Source of the DNA: Stutzerimonas stutzeri
GTDB taxonomy: Bacteria > Pseudomonadota > Gammaproteobacteria > Pseudomonadales > Pseudomonadaceae
NCBI RefSeq assembly: GCF_024448695.1
Contig: NZ_JAMOHY010000004.1
Span: 124,001 to 188,000 of the forward strand
DNA: 64,000 bases
Reading direction: 5' to 3'
Positions 17,119 to 27,095 of this stretch are shown one piece after another. Position 1 is the first letter of the stretch, and the number at the start of each line of letters is the position of its first letter. Both the position numbers and the translations under genes were made by a program. The notes beneath the pieces were generated by a model. The model had not been told where the DNA came from and ran no database searches. It saw nothing but the letters and a program-made list of their open reading frames with translations.

Positions 17119-17747
17119 GGCGATATGCCCGGCTCGGGGCGCTTGGCCTGCTGCTGGCACTTGCACTGCCTGCGGCTGGCCAGATCTATTCCTATATCGA
17201 CGAGCAGGGCAATCGCGTCTTCACCGACCGCCCCGGTGGTCGGGCTGTCGAAACGCTAAAATCCAGGCCCACCAACAGCATGCCGGCGCAGCCGGTGGCA
17301 GCACCTACGACGGTCAGGGAAAAAATCCGCAGTGAATCCACAGCCGCCTACCAGCGGCTGGAGATCCTGCAACCGGAGCAGGATGCCACTTTGCGCGACA
17401 ATGCCGGATCGCTGCTCGTCAGCGTGATCAGCGAGCCGGCGCTGCAGCCGGGCCATCAGTACCGTCTGTTGCTGGATGGCAATCCGACCGCCACCGGCGA
17501 CAGCGCGACCCTGGCGCTGGAATACATCGACCGTGGCAGCCACCAACTGGCCGTGGAAATCATCGACAGCCAGGGCAAGACGCTGCTCCACAGCCCGCCC
17601 CGGACCTTCCATATGTTGCGCACCTCGCTGGCTCAGCGGCGCATGGTGAGACCCTGCCAGAAAGCCGATTACGGCGTCCGCCCGGAATGTCCACTGAAGG
17701 ACAAACCACCCGAGAAACGAAATATTCCCTTCGTGCCCTTTCTGTGA
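17115..17747 (+). CDS. DUF4124-domain envelope protein
   Basis: A 210-residue paralogue of the upstream gene: signal peptide to about residue 22 (ALPAAGQ), DUF4124 motif IYSYIDEQGNRVFTDRP, an Ig-like C-terminal part, and a basic Cys-containing tail. It is likely periplasmic and of unknown role. Its ATG overlaps the stop of the previous gene, so translation is coupled. The two proteins differ most in their linker and tail, which suggests duplication followed by divergence. Confidence 0.85.
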   Translation: MRRYARLGALGLLLALALPAAGQIYSYIDEQGNRVFTDRPGGRAVETLKSRPTNSMPAQPVAAPTTVREKIRSESTAAYQRLEILQPEQDATLRDNAGSLLVSVISEPALQPGHQYRLLLDGNPTATGDSATLALEYIDRGSHQLAVEIIDSQGKTLLHSPPRTFHMLRTSLAQRRMVRPCQKADYGVRPECPLKDKPPEKRNIPFVPFL

Positions 17748-17752
17748 GCACT

Positions 17753-17779
17753 TGACGCACCTGAATGGTGCATTATTGC
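17753..17779 (+). promoter_or_regulatory. Promoter of ntrB overlapped by an NtrC site
   Basis: A -35-like TTGACG at 17753-17758 and a -10-like TATTGC bracket the palindrome GCACCTGAATGGTGC at 17757-17771. This has the same GCAC-N7-GTGC form as the site at glnA. Its position between the promoter boxes suggests autorepression by NtrC, as known at the enteric glnL promoter. Confidence 0.65.
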
Positions 17780-17893
17780 GTTCACTCGCCCCGTTTGATT
17801 TTTAACAAGGGCGCGCCGCTCTGGTGCATGACGCTTCTCGCCTAAGAAACGAGCATTTGGTTTGCTTCTTGCATTTTCCGCATTTCACACCGG

Positions 17894-18982
17894 ATGCAGA
17901 CAGCCATGATCAACGAAGCCTTGCAACGCCTGCTGATCGAGAATCTGACCACTGCGACCCTGCTGCTGGATTCACGCCTGCACCTGGAATACATGAATCC
18001 GGCTGCAGAAATGCTGCTCGCCATCAGTGGCCAGCGCAGCCACGGCCAGTTCATCAGCGAGCTGTTCACCGAATCGGCGGAAGCGCTCGCAGCTCTGCGC
18101 CAAGCGGTGCAAGAGGCGCATCCCTTTACCAAGCGCGAAGCGACGCTGACCTCGGCCAGCGGCCAGTCGCTGACGGTCGATTATGCGGTCACACCCATTC
18201 TCAGCCGCCAGCAGACCTGGCTGCTGCTGGAAGTGATACCGCGCGACCGGCTACTGCGCATCAGCAAGGAAGAGGCGCAGCTGTCCACCCATGAAACCAC
18301 GCGCATGCTGGTGCGCGGCCTCGCCCACGAGATCAAGAATCCCCTCGGCGGCATTCGCGGCGCGGCACAGCTGCTGGCCCGCGAGCTGCCCGACGAACAC
18401 CTCACCGATTACACCGCCGTGATCATCGAGGAAGCCGACCGCCTGCGTAACCTGGTGGATCGCATGCTCGGCTCGAACAAGCTGCCGTCGCTGTCGATGA
18501 CCAACATTCATGAAGTGCTGGAACATGTCGCCAGCCTGATCGAAGCAGAATGCCAGGGCAGCCTCACGCTGGTGCGCGACTACGATCCGAGCATCCCGGA
18601 AGTGCTGATGGACCGCGAGCAGATGATCCAGGCGGTGCTCAACATCATGCGCAACGCCATGCAGGCGCTTGCCGGCCAGAGCGAACTGGGCCTGAGCCGC
18701 CTGACCCTGCGCACCCGCACCCTGCGCCAGTTCACCATCGGTCATGTGCGCCATCGACTGGTGGCGCGTATCGAAATCATCGACAACGGCCCGGGCATTC
18801 CCGCCGAACTGCAGAACACCCTGTTCTACCCCATGGTCAGTGGCCGCCCGGACGGCACCGGCCTGGGCCTGGCCATCACCCAGAATATCGTCAGCCAGCA
18901 CCAGGGCCTGATCGAATGCGAGAGCCACCCCGGCCACACCGCTTTTTCGATTTTCCTGCCGCTGGAACAAGGAGTCTCCTGA
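17894..18982 (+). CDS. glnL: Nitrogen sensor histidine kinase NtrB
   Basis: A 362-residue soluble kinase. An N-terminal PAS-like sensor (about 5-120) is followed by the H-box LAHEIKNPLGG and a HATPase domain with DNGPGIP and TGLGLAITQN. It phosphorylates or dephosphorylates NtrC depending on binding of PII (GlnB). ATG 17906 (MINEALQRLL) is an equally good start. The gene runs directly into ntrC (3-bp gap), a classic two-component operon near its target glnA. Confidence 0.96.
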   Translation: MQTAMINEALQRLLIENLTTATLLLDSRLHLEYMNPAAEMLLAISGQRSHGQFISELFTESAEALAALRQAVQEAHPFTKREATLTSASGQSLTVDYAVTPILSRQQTWLLLEVIPRDRLLRISKEEAQLSTHETTRMLVRGLAHEIKNPLGGIRGAAQLLARELPDEHLTDYTAVIIEEADRLRNLVDRMLGSNKLPSLSMTNIHEVLEHVASLIEAECQGSLTLVRDYDPSIPEVLMDREQMIQAVLNIMRNAMQALAGQSELGLSRLTLRTRTLRQFTIGHVRHRLVARIEIIDNGPGIPAELQNTLFYPMVSGRPDGTGLGLAITQNIVSQHQGLIECESHPGHTAFSIFLPLEQGVS

Positions 18983-18984
18983 GC

Positions 18985-20412
<1,428 letters not shown>

Positions 20413-20644
20413 AACTGCCGCCTGACCTACCCCGAACTCCACGGAGCGCTCTTCGCTGGTCGCATTGGCTGGCGAACCAGGCATCGGCTTCCGCAGCGCC
20501 CGACTAGCCGGTGAGTGTGATCCGGCAGTGCGCAGGCTTCGGCTGAACCGGGAGACACAGCGCCGTATCCGACGCCATCCCCTTGCGGCACACTGCTCCG
20601 GTCCGGGAAACTGCCCGGTCAAACCCTGCACCGGGAGTTCCTGC
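20413..20644 (+). promoter_or_regulatory. selA leader region, no gene seen
   Basis: An open frame continuous with selA runs through this stretch but lacks selA homology. GC-rich hairpin-forming segments around 20595-20640 carry two GGTC loops. In enterics a SECIS-like hairpin in the selAB leader binds SelB; whether this one is equivalent cannot be told by eye. Confidence 0.3.
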
Positions 20645-22081
20645 ATGACCAGCCAAGCTGCCGAGGTTCGGCGCTCTTCTCTCCGCCTGCCTTCCATCGA
20701 CCGCCTGCTGCGCAGCCCCGCCTGCATGCCGCTGCTGGATCGCTACGGGCGCGAGGCTCTGCTCCGAACCCTGCGTGGTCTGCTTGACGAGCTGCGCGAA
20801 CCGGCGCTGCTGGGCCAGCTCAGCGCACCCGAGTTGACCGAGGAAGTGCTGGCCGGTCGCGCCGGCGAACGCCTGGCCAGTCAGCACCGCAGCCGCGTGC
20901 GCCGCGTATTCAACCTGACCGGCACGGTACTGCACACCAACCTCGGTCGCGCCCTGCTGCCGGACGAAGCCATCGAGGCCATTACCCTCGCCGCGCGCTA
21001 TCCACTGAACCTGGAATTCGACCTGGCCACCGGCAAGCGCGGCGACCGCGACGACCTCATCGAAGGGCTGATCCGCGAGCTGACCGGCGCCGAGGCCGTC
21101 ACCGTGGTCAACAACAATGCCGCCGCCGTGCTGCTGGCGCTCAACAGCCTGGGCGCGCGCAAGGAAGGCATCATTTCCCGCGGCGAGCTGATCGAGATCG
21201 GCGGCGCCTTCCGCATCCCGGACATCATGGCCCGCGCCGGGGTGAAACTGCATGAAGTCGGCACCACCAACCGCACCCACGCCAGGGACTACGAAGCAGC
21301 AATCAACCCGCGCTCGGGCCTCTTGATGCGCGTGCATACCAGCAACTACAGCGTGCAGGGCTTCACCGCCAGCGTTGCCACCACCGAACTGGCGGCCATC
21401 GCCCATGCACATGGCCTGCCGCTGCTGGAAGACCTCGGCAGTGGCAGCCTGGTGGACCTTTCACGCTGGGGCTTGCCGAAAGAACCCACCGTGCAGGAAG
21501 CCCTGCGCGACGGCGCCGATATCGTCACCTTCAGCGGCGACAAGTTGCTCGGTGGCCCCCAGTCCGGACTGATCGTCGGCAGCAAGGCGCTGATCGCGAA
21601 GATCAAGAAAAACCCGCTCAAGCGCGCCTTGCGTGTGGACAAACTGACCCTTGCCGCGCTGGAAGCGGTGCTCAATCTGTATCGCGACCCCGACCGTCTC
21701 GCCGAACGCCTCACCAGCCTGCGCCTGCTCAGCCGCCCGCAACAGGAGATTCGCCTGCAGGCCGAACGCATTGCGCCAAGGTTCGGCGCAGTACTCGACG
21801 AAACCTGGCAGGTCAGCGTCAGCGATGCACTGGGCATGATCGGCAGCGGCGCACAGCCCGTCGCTCGTCTGCCAAGCGCTGCGTTGTGCATCCGCCCGCA
21901 ACAACCGAAACGCCTGCGTGGCCGCAGCCTGCGCCAACTGGAAGAAGCCCTGCGCAGCCTGCCGATCCCGATCCTCGGGCGTGTGGCCGAAGATGCCTTA
22001 TGGCTGGATCTGCGCCAACTGGACGACGAGCCTGCGTTCCTCGCTCAGCTGCCCCAGCTGCAGCGAGAGCTGGCACCATGA
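20645..22081 (+). CDS. selA: L-seryl-tRNA(Sec) selenium transferase
   Basis: A 478-residue PLP enzyme that converts Ser-tRNA(Sec) to Sec-tRNA(Sec) with selenophosphate. It shows the SelA N-terminal domain ([11 protein letters not shown]), [11 protein letters not shown] in the PLP region, and the PLP-binding Lys in [11 protein letters not shown]. It forms decamers with tRNA-Sec. Its stop overlaps the selB start, so selA and selB are translationally coupled, and selC follows in the ancestral order. The selenoprotein itself, usually formate dehydrogenase, is not in this window. Confidence 0.96.
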   Translation: MTSQAAEVRRSSLRLPSIDRLLRSPACMPLLDRYGREALLRTLRGLLDELREPALLGQLSAPELTEEVLAGRAGERLASQHRSRVRRVFNLTGTVLHTNLGRALLPDEAIEAITLAARYPLNLEFDLATGKRGDRDDLIEGLIRELTGAEAVTVVNNNAAAVLLALNSLGARKEGIISRGELIEIGGAFRIPDIMARAGVKLHEVGTTNRTHARDYEAAINPRSGLLMRVHTSNYSVQGFTASVATTELAAIAHAHGLPLLEDLGSGSLVDLSRWGLPKEPTVQEALRDGADIVTFSGDKLLGGPQSGLIVGSKALIAKIKKNPLKRALRVDKLTLAALEAVLNLYRDPDRLAERLTSLRLLSRPQQEIRLQAERIAPRFGAVLDETWQVSVSDALGMIGSGAQPVARLPSAALCIRPQQPKRLRGRSLRQLEEALRSLPIPILGRVAEDALWLDLRQLDDEPAFLAQLPQLQRELAP

Positions 22082-23994
22082 TCGTCGGCACCGCCGGCCA
22101 CATCGACCACGGCAAGACCGCCCTGCTCCAGGCCCTGACCGGTCAGCAAGGCGACCGCCGCCGTGAAGAGCGCGAACGCGGCATCACCATCGATCTGGGC
22201 TACGCCTACGCCGACCTCGGTGACGGCCACCTGACCGGCTTTATCGACGTGCCGGGCCATGAGCGCTTCGTCCACAACATGCTGGCCGGCGCCAGCGGCA
22301 TCGACTGCATGCTGCTGGTGGTCGCTGCCGATGACGGCGTGATGCCACAAACCCGCGAGCACCTGGCCATCGTCGAACTGCTGGGCATTCGCCGGGCGCT
22401 GGTGGCACTGACCAAGATCGACCGGGTCGAGCCCACACGGGTCGATGAAGTTCGCCAGCAGATCACGGCGTTGCTGCAGCCCGGCCCGCTGGCCGGGGCG
22501 CCGATCTTTCCGGTTTCCTCCATCGACGGGCAGGGCCTCGAACCGCTGCGTCAGGCCATGCTTGATCAGGCTGCGCGCATCAATGCACGCAGCGAAAGCG
22601 GCCACTTCCGCCTGGCCATCGACCGCACCTTCAGCGTGACCGGGGCTGGCGTGGTCGTCACCGGCACCGCTTTCGCCGGTCGCGTGCAGGTCGGCGATGA
22701 ACTCACCCTGTCGCCCCTCGGTCGTCGCGTACGGGTGCGCGGCCTGCATGCGCAGAATCGCGAAGCCAACGAGGCACACGCCGGCCAGCGGGTCGCGCTG
22801 AATCTGGCCGGCGAGCGCTTGGCCGTCGAGCAGGTCAGCCGCGGTGACTGGCTGCTGGCGCCCACGCTGCAGGCCGCCTCGCAACGCATCGATATCGAAT
22901 TCACCCTGCTGGCCAGCGAAGCCCGCGCCCTCAAACACTGGACGCCCGTGCACATCCACCTGGGCGCGCAGGACGTCACCGGACGCATCGCCCTGCTCGA
23001 AGGCGAATGCGTTGCGCCCGGCGGGCAGGTGCATGCCCAGCTGCAACTCAACGCCCCCGTTCACGCCATTCATGGTGACCGGGTCGTCCTGCGCGACCAG
23101 TCCGCTCAACGCACCCTCGGCGGTGGCCGTGTGCTGGACCCCTTCGCGCCGCCGCGCAATCGTCACCGCCAGGCGCGGCTGGCCCAACTGCGTGCGCTGG
23201 CAGGCAATACGCTGGAAGACATACTTCCGCAACTGCTGCCCAGCGCCGTCAACGGTGTGGAACCGGCGTATCTGGAACGCCAGTTCAACCGCCCCCGAGA
23301 GACCTGGCAACTGCCAGACGCCGCCGTGGAAATCACCACTCGCCAGGGCACGCGGCTGTTCGAGCGCTCCTACTGGGACTATCTCGGGAAAAGCCTGGCC
23401 CCCGCGCTGCAACGCTTCCACGAGGAACAACCCGACGAACTCGGCCCCGACCGCGACCGCCTGCGTCGCTACGCCTTGCCCCAGCTGGAGCGGCCAGTCT
23501 TTATCGCCCTGCTGGAACAGGCGCTTACCGAAGGCGCGGTACAGGCCAGCGGCCCCTGGCTGCACCTGCCCGAACACCGCGTACGCCTGAGTGACGAAGA
23601 GGAAGTCCTCAAGGCGCAGCTGTGGCCGCTACTCGAAGCCGACGGTTTCAATACACCCTGGGTACGCGACATGGCCAAGGCGCTGGCCATTGACGAAGAA
23701 TCGGTACGCAACCTGCTGCGCAAACTGGCCCGCCTCGGTGAACTGCAACAGGTGGTCAAAGACCTCTTCTACACCGAAGCCGCCACCCGCCAGCTGGCCC
23801 GCCTGTTAATGGAAATCGAACACGAGGCCGGCGTGATCCGCGCCGCCACCTTCCGCGACCGCATCGGCCTCGGACGCAAGCGCAGCATCCAGCTGCTGGA
23901 ACACTTCGACCGCATCGGCCTGACCCGCCGCTTCGGCAACGAACGCAAAATTCGCTCCGATAGCGCACTGGCCACCGCCGTGGAGATCGGGTAG
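22078..23994 (+). CDS. selB: Selenocysteine-specific elongation factor SelB
   Basis: A 638-residue GTPase. G-motifs are [26 protein letters not shown] and TKID, followed by EF-Tu-like domains II-III. Domain IV has four winged helices at the C-terminus that read the SECIS hairpin in mRNA. It delivers Sec-tRNA to UGA codons. The ATG at 22078 overlaps the selA stop. The ancestral neighbour downstream would be selC, but the 5' half of that tRNA, 49 bp away, now leads into a prophage. Confidence 0.97.
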   Translation: MIVGTAGHIDHGKTALLQALTGQQGDRRREERERGITIDLGYAYADLGDGHLTGFIDVPGHERFVHNMLAGASGIDCMLLVVAADDGVMPQTREHLAIVELLGIRRALVALTKIDRVEPTRVDEVRQQITALLQPGPLAGAPIFPVSSIDGQGLEPLRQAMLDQAARINARSESGHFRLAIDRTFSVTGAGVVVTGTAFAGRVQVGDELTLSPLGRRVRVRGLHAQNREANEAHAGQRVALNLAGERLAVEQVSRGDWLLAPTLQAASQRIDIEFTLLASEARALKHWTPVHIHLGAQDVTGRIALLEGECVAPGGQVHAQLQLNAPVHAIHGDRVVLRDQSAQRTLGGGRVLDPFAPPRNRHRQARLAQLRALAGNTLEDILPQLLPSAVNGVEPAYLERQFNRPRETWQLPDAAVEITTRQGTRLFERSYWDYLGKSLAPALQRFHEEQPDELGPDRDRLRRYALPQLERPVFIALLEQALTEGAVQASGPWLHLPEHRVRLSDEEEVLKAQLWPLLEADGFNTPWVRDMAKALAIDEESVRNLLRKLARLGELQQVVKDLFYTEAATRQLARLLMEIEHEAGVIRAATFRDRIGLGRKRSIQLLEHFDRIGLTRRFGNERKIRSDSALATAVEIG

Positions 23995-24042
23995 GGTCTG
24001 TCACTCGCAAAACGCCGTGGCAGACGCCCCGGCGCCTATCAA

Positions 24043-24081
24043 GGAAGGCAATCGCAGCCGGTGCTGCGGCCGGGCTTCAAA
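24043..24081 (+). repeat. attL: orphaned 5' half of tRNA-Sec
   Basis: The 39 bp are identical to the first 39 bases of the intact selC at 34350 and stop in the anticodon loop. Beyond 24081 the sequence is phage DNA, so this copy cannot fold into a tRNA. It keeps the original place of selC downstream of selB. Confidence 0.9.
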
Positions 24082-24188
24082 TCCTCTATTCACCTTACCT
24101 ATTAAAGGTATATTCCGGCAAATACTGGACTAGCAGCGCCTCTTGCTTCCTCAGCAGCTGCTAACGTTGGGTATTACTAGCATTTGGC

Positions 24189-24207
24189 TTCGACACTTTT
24201 TCGACAC
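24189..24207 (+). repeat. Candidate integrase arm-type sites, left end
   Basis: TTCGACAC occurs twice, at 24189-24196 and 24200-24207, 11 bp apart. The same pair with the same spacing sits at the right end inside the integrase gene, and inverted in the remnant prophage. Confidence 0.6.
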
Positions 24208-24240
24208 TTCAAAACGATCGCATCGTGATCTAGAGCCAAA

Positions 24241-24272
24241 AAAAAAGCCCTCAATTTGTAGAGGGCTTTTTC
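24241..24272. terminator. Terminator at the left end of the prophage
   Basis: A-run, AGCCCTC/GAGGGCT stem, AATTTGTA loop and T-run. It closes the leftward GAF operon and shields selB-side DNA. Confidence 0.85.
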
Positions 24273-24295
24273 GCAATACTGCTTATACTATGCTG

Positions 24296-24505
24296 TTAAG
24301 CTTCTTTAAGCTGCTCATAGAAATATATCTTGCTTCGCTCAAGCTCTTTATTGACCCATTTCTCTGAAAAAGAGTCAACTTCGCCAGAAGAAAATAAAAT
24401 TCGATCTTCAAAGTCCATAGGAATTGAAAACGCACCATCTCGGGAGCTAACTACCGTAACGCTAGGCTTAGTTTTCTTTGAAATAAAATCAAAAAAGTTT
24501 TTCAT
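24296..24505 (-). CDS. Small protein downstream of the prophage GAF gene, 69 aa
   Basis: A 69-residue, mixed-charge, soluble protein (begins MKNFFDFISKKTKPSVTVV). I do not recognise it. It follows the GAF gene by 7 bp in the same direction and precedes a terminator, so the two form a closed two-gene operon. Its size and place fit an antitoxin or immunity partner, or a small effector, but no motif supports one role over another. The region is AT-rich compared with both the phage core and the host, which suggests later acquisition. Confidence 0.65.
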   Translation of the reverse strand: MKNFFDFISKKTKPSVTVVSSRDGAFSIPMDFEDRILFSSGEVDSFSEKWVNKELERSKIYFYEQLKEA

Positions 24506-24512
24506 ATGCGCC

Positions 24513-25457
24513 TCACGAAGCGAAAGACTTTAAGCATTTTTCCACATATATGGAAACTAATTTAGCTGCTGTTAAAGCAAACAGCTTATCTCTATCTGGA
24601 GAAAACTGCCCTCGTGCACTGCTTGTAAATACTAGCACACCCAAGGGCTTTCCGCCAGTTAGAACTTTAGATGAATCTTTAACTGGCACTGATAAGAAAG
24701 AACGATACTTAGCCTTATCATTAGGACCTAAAGCACTATTAGAAAGTTCCGTACTGTCATATATATCATGGCAGATCTTTAGCTCATTGAGAATGAAAGT
24801 TAGCCCTACGTGGCCTGCGCCAGGCTTCCAACTACGATTTGAGGGTTGCAGACGGTCATCAAACCTACGCCATTTGATGGTTAGATTGTCATTGGGGATA
24901 TCGTATACATATAGACAAATATTATACAAATCTTGCCCTTCATAGCCGAAAAGCTCGTGCCTATACTTTACAAGAGGGGCAAGAATTTTATTCAGCCCCT
25001 CATCCCATCTTTTAATGTTTTCTTCGTCAGTACTGAGCCTTGCCTTCTCATTTAGCTCATCAATCATATTTTCAAGTTCAAGCGTCATTAAGTAGATAAC
25101 AGTTTGCTGAACTTTAGATGTATCGTATAGCTGCGCAGCTCTAGGAATAATTGTTCCTTGCAAATGCTCGATCTCTTCTACCAGGCCATCCACTTCAAGC
25201 GACAACGAACGCCTTGTCGATGCTTTGTAGATAGTGATGGTAAAGAATACGTGCAACACTATACTAACGGCAAAAATAGTATTTTCAGAGATAGTAAAAT
25301 TATCTTTATCAAATAATCTCGTTATAAAAAAACCAATAAGTATTGGCGCCACTAGAGTTATCCAAGTGTTAGCGGCAACAATTCCGGCATGAAATACATC
25401 AGTTTCAATGCGCCTATTGCTATCGTTTTCAGCCTTAACGGCTTTTGTGTCTTTCAT
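24513..25457 (-). CDS. Two-TM, coiled-coil, GAF-domain membrane protein (prophage cargo)
   Basis: A 314-residue protein: two membrane segments (about 31-48 and 60-77), a long helical/coiled region (about 86-165, LEVDGLVEEIEHLQ) and a GAF domain (about 165-305). GAF features are LYNICLYVYD, KPGAGHVGLTF, and the typical YRSFLSVPV followed by PLGVLVFTSS. The architecture matches the integron cassette protein at 8881-9876, although identity looks low. It is AT-rich and lies in the left-end cargo slot of the inovirus. Roles to consider are superinfection exclusion or phage defence. ATG 25457 is preferred over TTG 25502, which has no ribosome site. Confidence 0.8.
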   Translation of the reverse strand: MKDTKAVKAENDSNRRIETDVFHAGIVAANTWITLVAPILIGFFITRLFDKDNFTISENTIFAVSIVLHVFFTITIYKASTRRSLSLEVDGLVEEIEHLQGTIIPRAAQLYDTSKVQQTVIYLMTLELENMIDELNEKARLSTDEENIKRWDEGLNKILAPLVKYRHELFGYEGQDLYNICLYVYDIPNDNLTIKWRRFDDRLQPSNRSWKPGAGHVGLTFILNELKICHDIYDSTELSNSALGPNDKAKYRSFLSVPVKDSSKVLTGGKPLGVLVFTSSARGQFSPDRDKLFALTAAKLVSIYVEKCLKSFAS

Positions 25458-25505
25458 ATGATTTAATCCATGCCCGGCGCTTATCTTACTCAACTCTACC
25501 AACTG

Positions 25506-26054
25506 TTAGTCTCGCCTATTCAAGTCAACACTCATCTTACAGTTCCGGCGCTCAATACTCCCTTCTCGATAAGGACAAAGGTCTCTTAATCGTGATTCCT
25601 TACCTACTATCACTATTTCTTTCTTGCTGGAAGCAGTTGCCCTTGGATCGAGGGCCACTTGTATAGCTGGAACGACATTGGTCGCGCCTTGGGGAACGTA
25701 GTTTTTGTCGTTAAATACGGTTTGCTTGGGCGGTGCCTCTGCCGTAGCGGCTTGAGGCTGGGCTGATTGCGGCTGAGGCGTTGCACCTCTTGCGGCCACT
25801 TCCTCTACTACCCTATCCCAATCCTTGGCCGCTGCTGGCTCTGCTCGCGTGATCTCGGCTACGGGGGCTGCCGTGGGTTGGGCGCGCTTATCGGCGATGT
25901 CCTGGGCGGTGCCTTTGAGGAATGCTGAACTCACCATCTGTAGCGCAGCTAGCATGATTACGGTGCCGATCAGCCCTGGTATCAGCCATTCTACGGCTCC
26001 CTTGCGCGGGCGCCTTCTGATGTAGTCCGGGGCGTCGTTCCATTCAGCCTTCAT
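25506..26054 (-). CDS. Inovirus single-pass membrane protein of the repressor operon
   Basis: A 182-residue protein: basic N-terminus, one membrane segment (about 24-46, WLIPGLIGTVIMLAAL), an Ala/Pro/Gln-rich linker, and a C-terminal part with two Cys (DLCPYREGSIERRNC). It follows the repressor gene in the same direction. A homologous gene pair, in the same order, is preserved in the remnant at 34502-35186; the DNA between repressor and this gene is clearly similar in both. Function is unknown; a role in immunity or envelope modification is possible. Confidence 0.75.
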   Translation of the reverse strand: MKAEWNDAPDYIRRRPRKGAVEWLIPGLIGTVIMLAALQMVSSAFLKGTAQDIADKRAQPTAAPVAEITRAEPAAAKDWDRVVEEVAARGATPQPQSAQPQAATAEAPPKQTVFNDKNYVPQGATNVVPAIQVALDPRATASSKKEIVIVGKESRLRDLCPYREGSIERRNCKMSVDLNRRD

Positions 26055-26111
26055 ATCTCCCTCTCCCTGTCCTTCGGGCGTACCAGCGCCTAGTCACTTC
26101 CTTGGTGATCG

Positions 26112-26390
26112 CTATCCCGCGTCTTGACTGGTCAAGTTTCGGTTGGCCTCGTCGTAGTCTGGGCTGGTCTGGCCTTTATCCGGCATGACTTCCCCGGTCA
26201 TCAGCCACCACCGATAGCTTGGGTACAGCAAACCCAGCTGCTCGATCTCCTCTGCGCTCATTCGCGCTTTCCCACGCTTGATGCTCTGCCACCTGACGTA
26301 TTCCTTGCTGTTCACCTCGGCAAGGTCTTTCAGGCTCGTCGCCTCAAGCAATTTAAGGGCTCTATCAAGCATTCGGGCCGTCATTATCAA
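26112..26390 (-). CDS. Phage repressor-like DNA-binding protein
   Basis: A 92-residue protein with a helix-turn-helix region (about 15-50: LKDLAEVNSKEYVRWQSIKRG) and the C-terminal motif LYPSYRWWLMTGEV followed by SPDYDEANRNL. I associate this pattern with small Cro/CI-like regulators of pseudomonad filamentous phages. It is divergent from the early phage genes. Three 17-bp palindromes lie between, the nearest 10 bp from this start, so autoregulation and lysogeny control are likely. A truncated relative lies in the remnant prophage. Confidence 0.8.
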   Translation of the reverse strand: MIMTARMLDRALKLLEATSLKDLAEVNSKEYVRWQSIKRGKARMSAEEIEQLGLLYPSYRWWLMTGEVMPDKGQTSPDYDEANRNLTSQDAG

Positions 26391-26399
26391 AATGAATCG

Positions 26400-26459
26400 T
26401 ATGGACTATTGCCATAATCCAATGAGGTATGGATACTGTCCATATGGATTTATTCCATA
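26400..26459. promoter_or_regulatory. Triple operator in the inovirus immunity region
   Basis: Three 17-bp palindromes of the form TATGGA-N5-TCCATA: 26400-26416 (one mismatch), 26428-26444 and 26443-26459, the last two sharing two bases. They lie between the divergent repressor and Xis-like genes and cover the upstream ATG of the latter. They are the obvious binding sites of the repressor. Confidence 0.75.
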
Positions 26460-26722
26460 CGCCTAGCTCCAAAGAAGACCAACATAGTGCAACAAAGGCC
26501 AAGGACATGGAAGGAAACCTACCGCCGATTGATTTTCACAACGCCCCGCCAGTGATGCCGTGGCGCCAGTTCGCCGACTGGATTCGCATGGGCGAAGAAC
26601 ACGACGTGGTCTGGGGCTGGATTCGCAACGGCTACATCCCGTCTCACAAGGTCGGTAAATACGTGATGGTCAATGTGGTGCTCTTGACCAAGCAACTGAT
26701 GGAAAAGGAGTGGGACACATGA
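26429..26722 (+). CDS. Excisionase/AlpA-like DNA-binding protein
   Basis: Up to 97 residues, with a helix-turn-helix/winged-helix region (motif VMPWRQFADWIRMGEEHDVV, then WIRNGYIPSHKVGKYVMVNV) typical of Xis- and AlpA-like proteins. It should aid excision or switch on the phage genes. It is the first early gene, opposite the repressor. The start is uncertain: ATG 26429 and 26444 lie inside the operators, and ATG 26507 would give a 71-residue protein holding the whole domain. Confidence 0.75.
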   Translation: MDTVHMDLFHTPSSKEDQHSATKAKDMEGNLPPIDFHNAPPVMPWRQFADWIRMGEEHDVVWGWIRNGYIPSHKVGKYVMVNVVLLTKQLMEKEWDT

Positions 26723-26761
26723 TCCGCGCCGTCTACGGAAAGCCAGGGGAGGGGATGGCCT

Positions 26762-27091
26762 ATGAACAACTACCAGCGCCTGCCACACACCGAACACTGC
26801 GACTGCTCTGTTTGCTGGTCCAGACGCGAAATGGCGAAACCCGCTCCCTCCCGGTCCACACCCTGCGCCCAATGCCGCCCCGCGTCTGCGGTGCCGATCC
26901 GCACGCTAAAAATGGGCCGCGTCGGTGGGATCTGGAAGCCTCTGCTCTCGGAGTGGAAAGTGGAACCGGCCTTTATCTGCGAGAAACACACGCGACCCGA
27001 CCGACCGCCGAAGTACTGGAGCGTTATCTACGACTCGGGCAAGTCAACGCCCTACGTTCCGATTCACGAACCGTTCGATCTGGTGGGGTGA
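26762..27091 (+). CDS. Cys-rich (zinc-binding) phage protein
   Basis: A 109-residue protein with Cys pairs CDCSVCWSR and CAQCRP near the N-terminus, a later FICEKHTRP motif, and an ordinary C-terminal half. It is likely a small zinc-binding phage protein; function is unknown. A ribosome site (GGGGAGGGG) precedes the ATG. It was chosen over an overlapping 129-codon frame (26710-27099), whose composition looks like an out-of-frame reading. It sits between the Xis-like gene and the methylase with short spacing. Confidence 0.65.
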   Translation: MNNYQRLPHTEHCDCSVCWSRREMAKPAPSRSTPCAQCRPASAVPIRTLKMGRVGGIWKPLLSEWKVEPAFICEKHTRPDRPPKYWSVIYDSGKSTPYVPIHEPFDLVG

Positions 27092-27095
27092 TTGT

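Noticed and set aside
24043..24081. A second functional tRNA-Sec next to selB
   Set aside because: Only the first 39 bases are present; the 3' half, variable arm and acceptor strand are missing.
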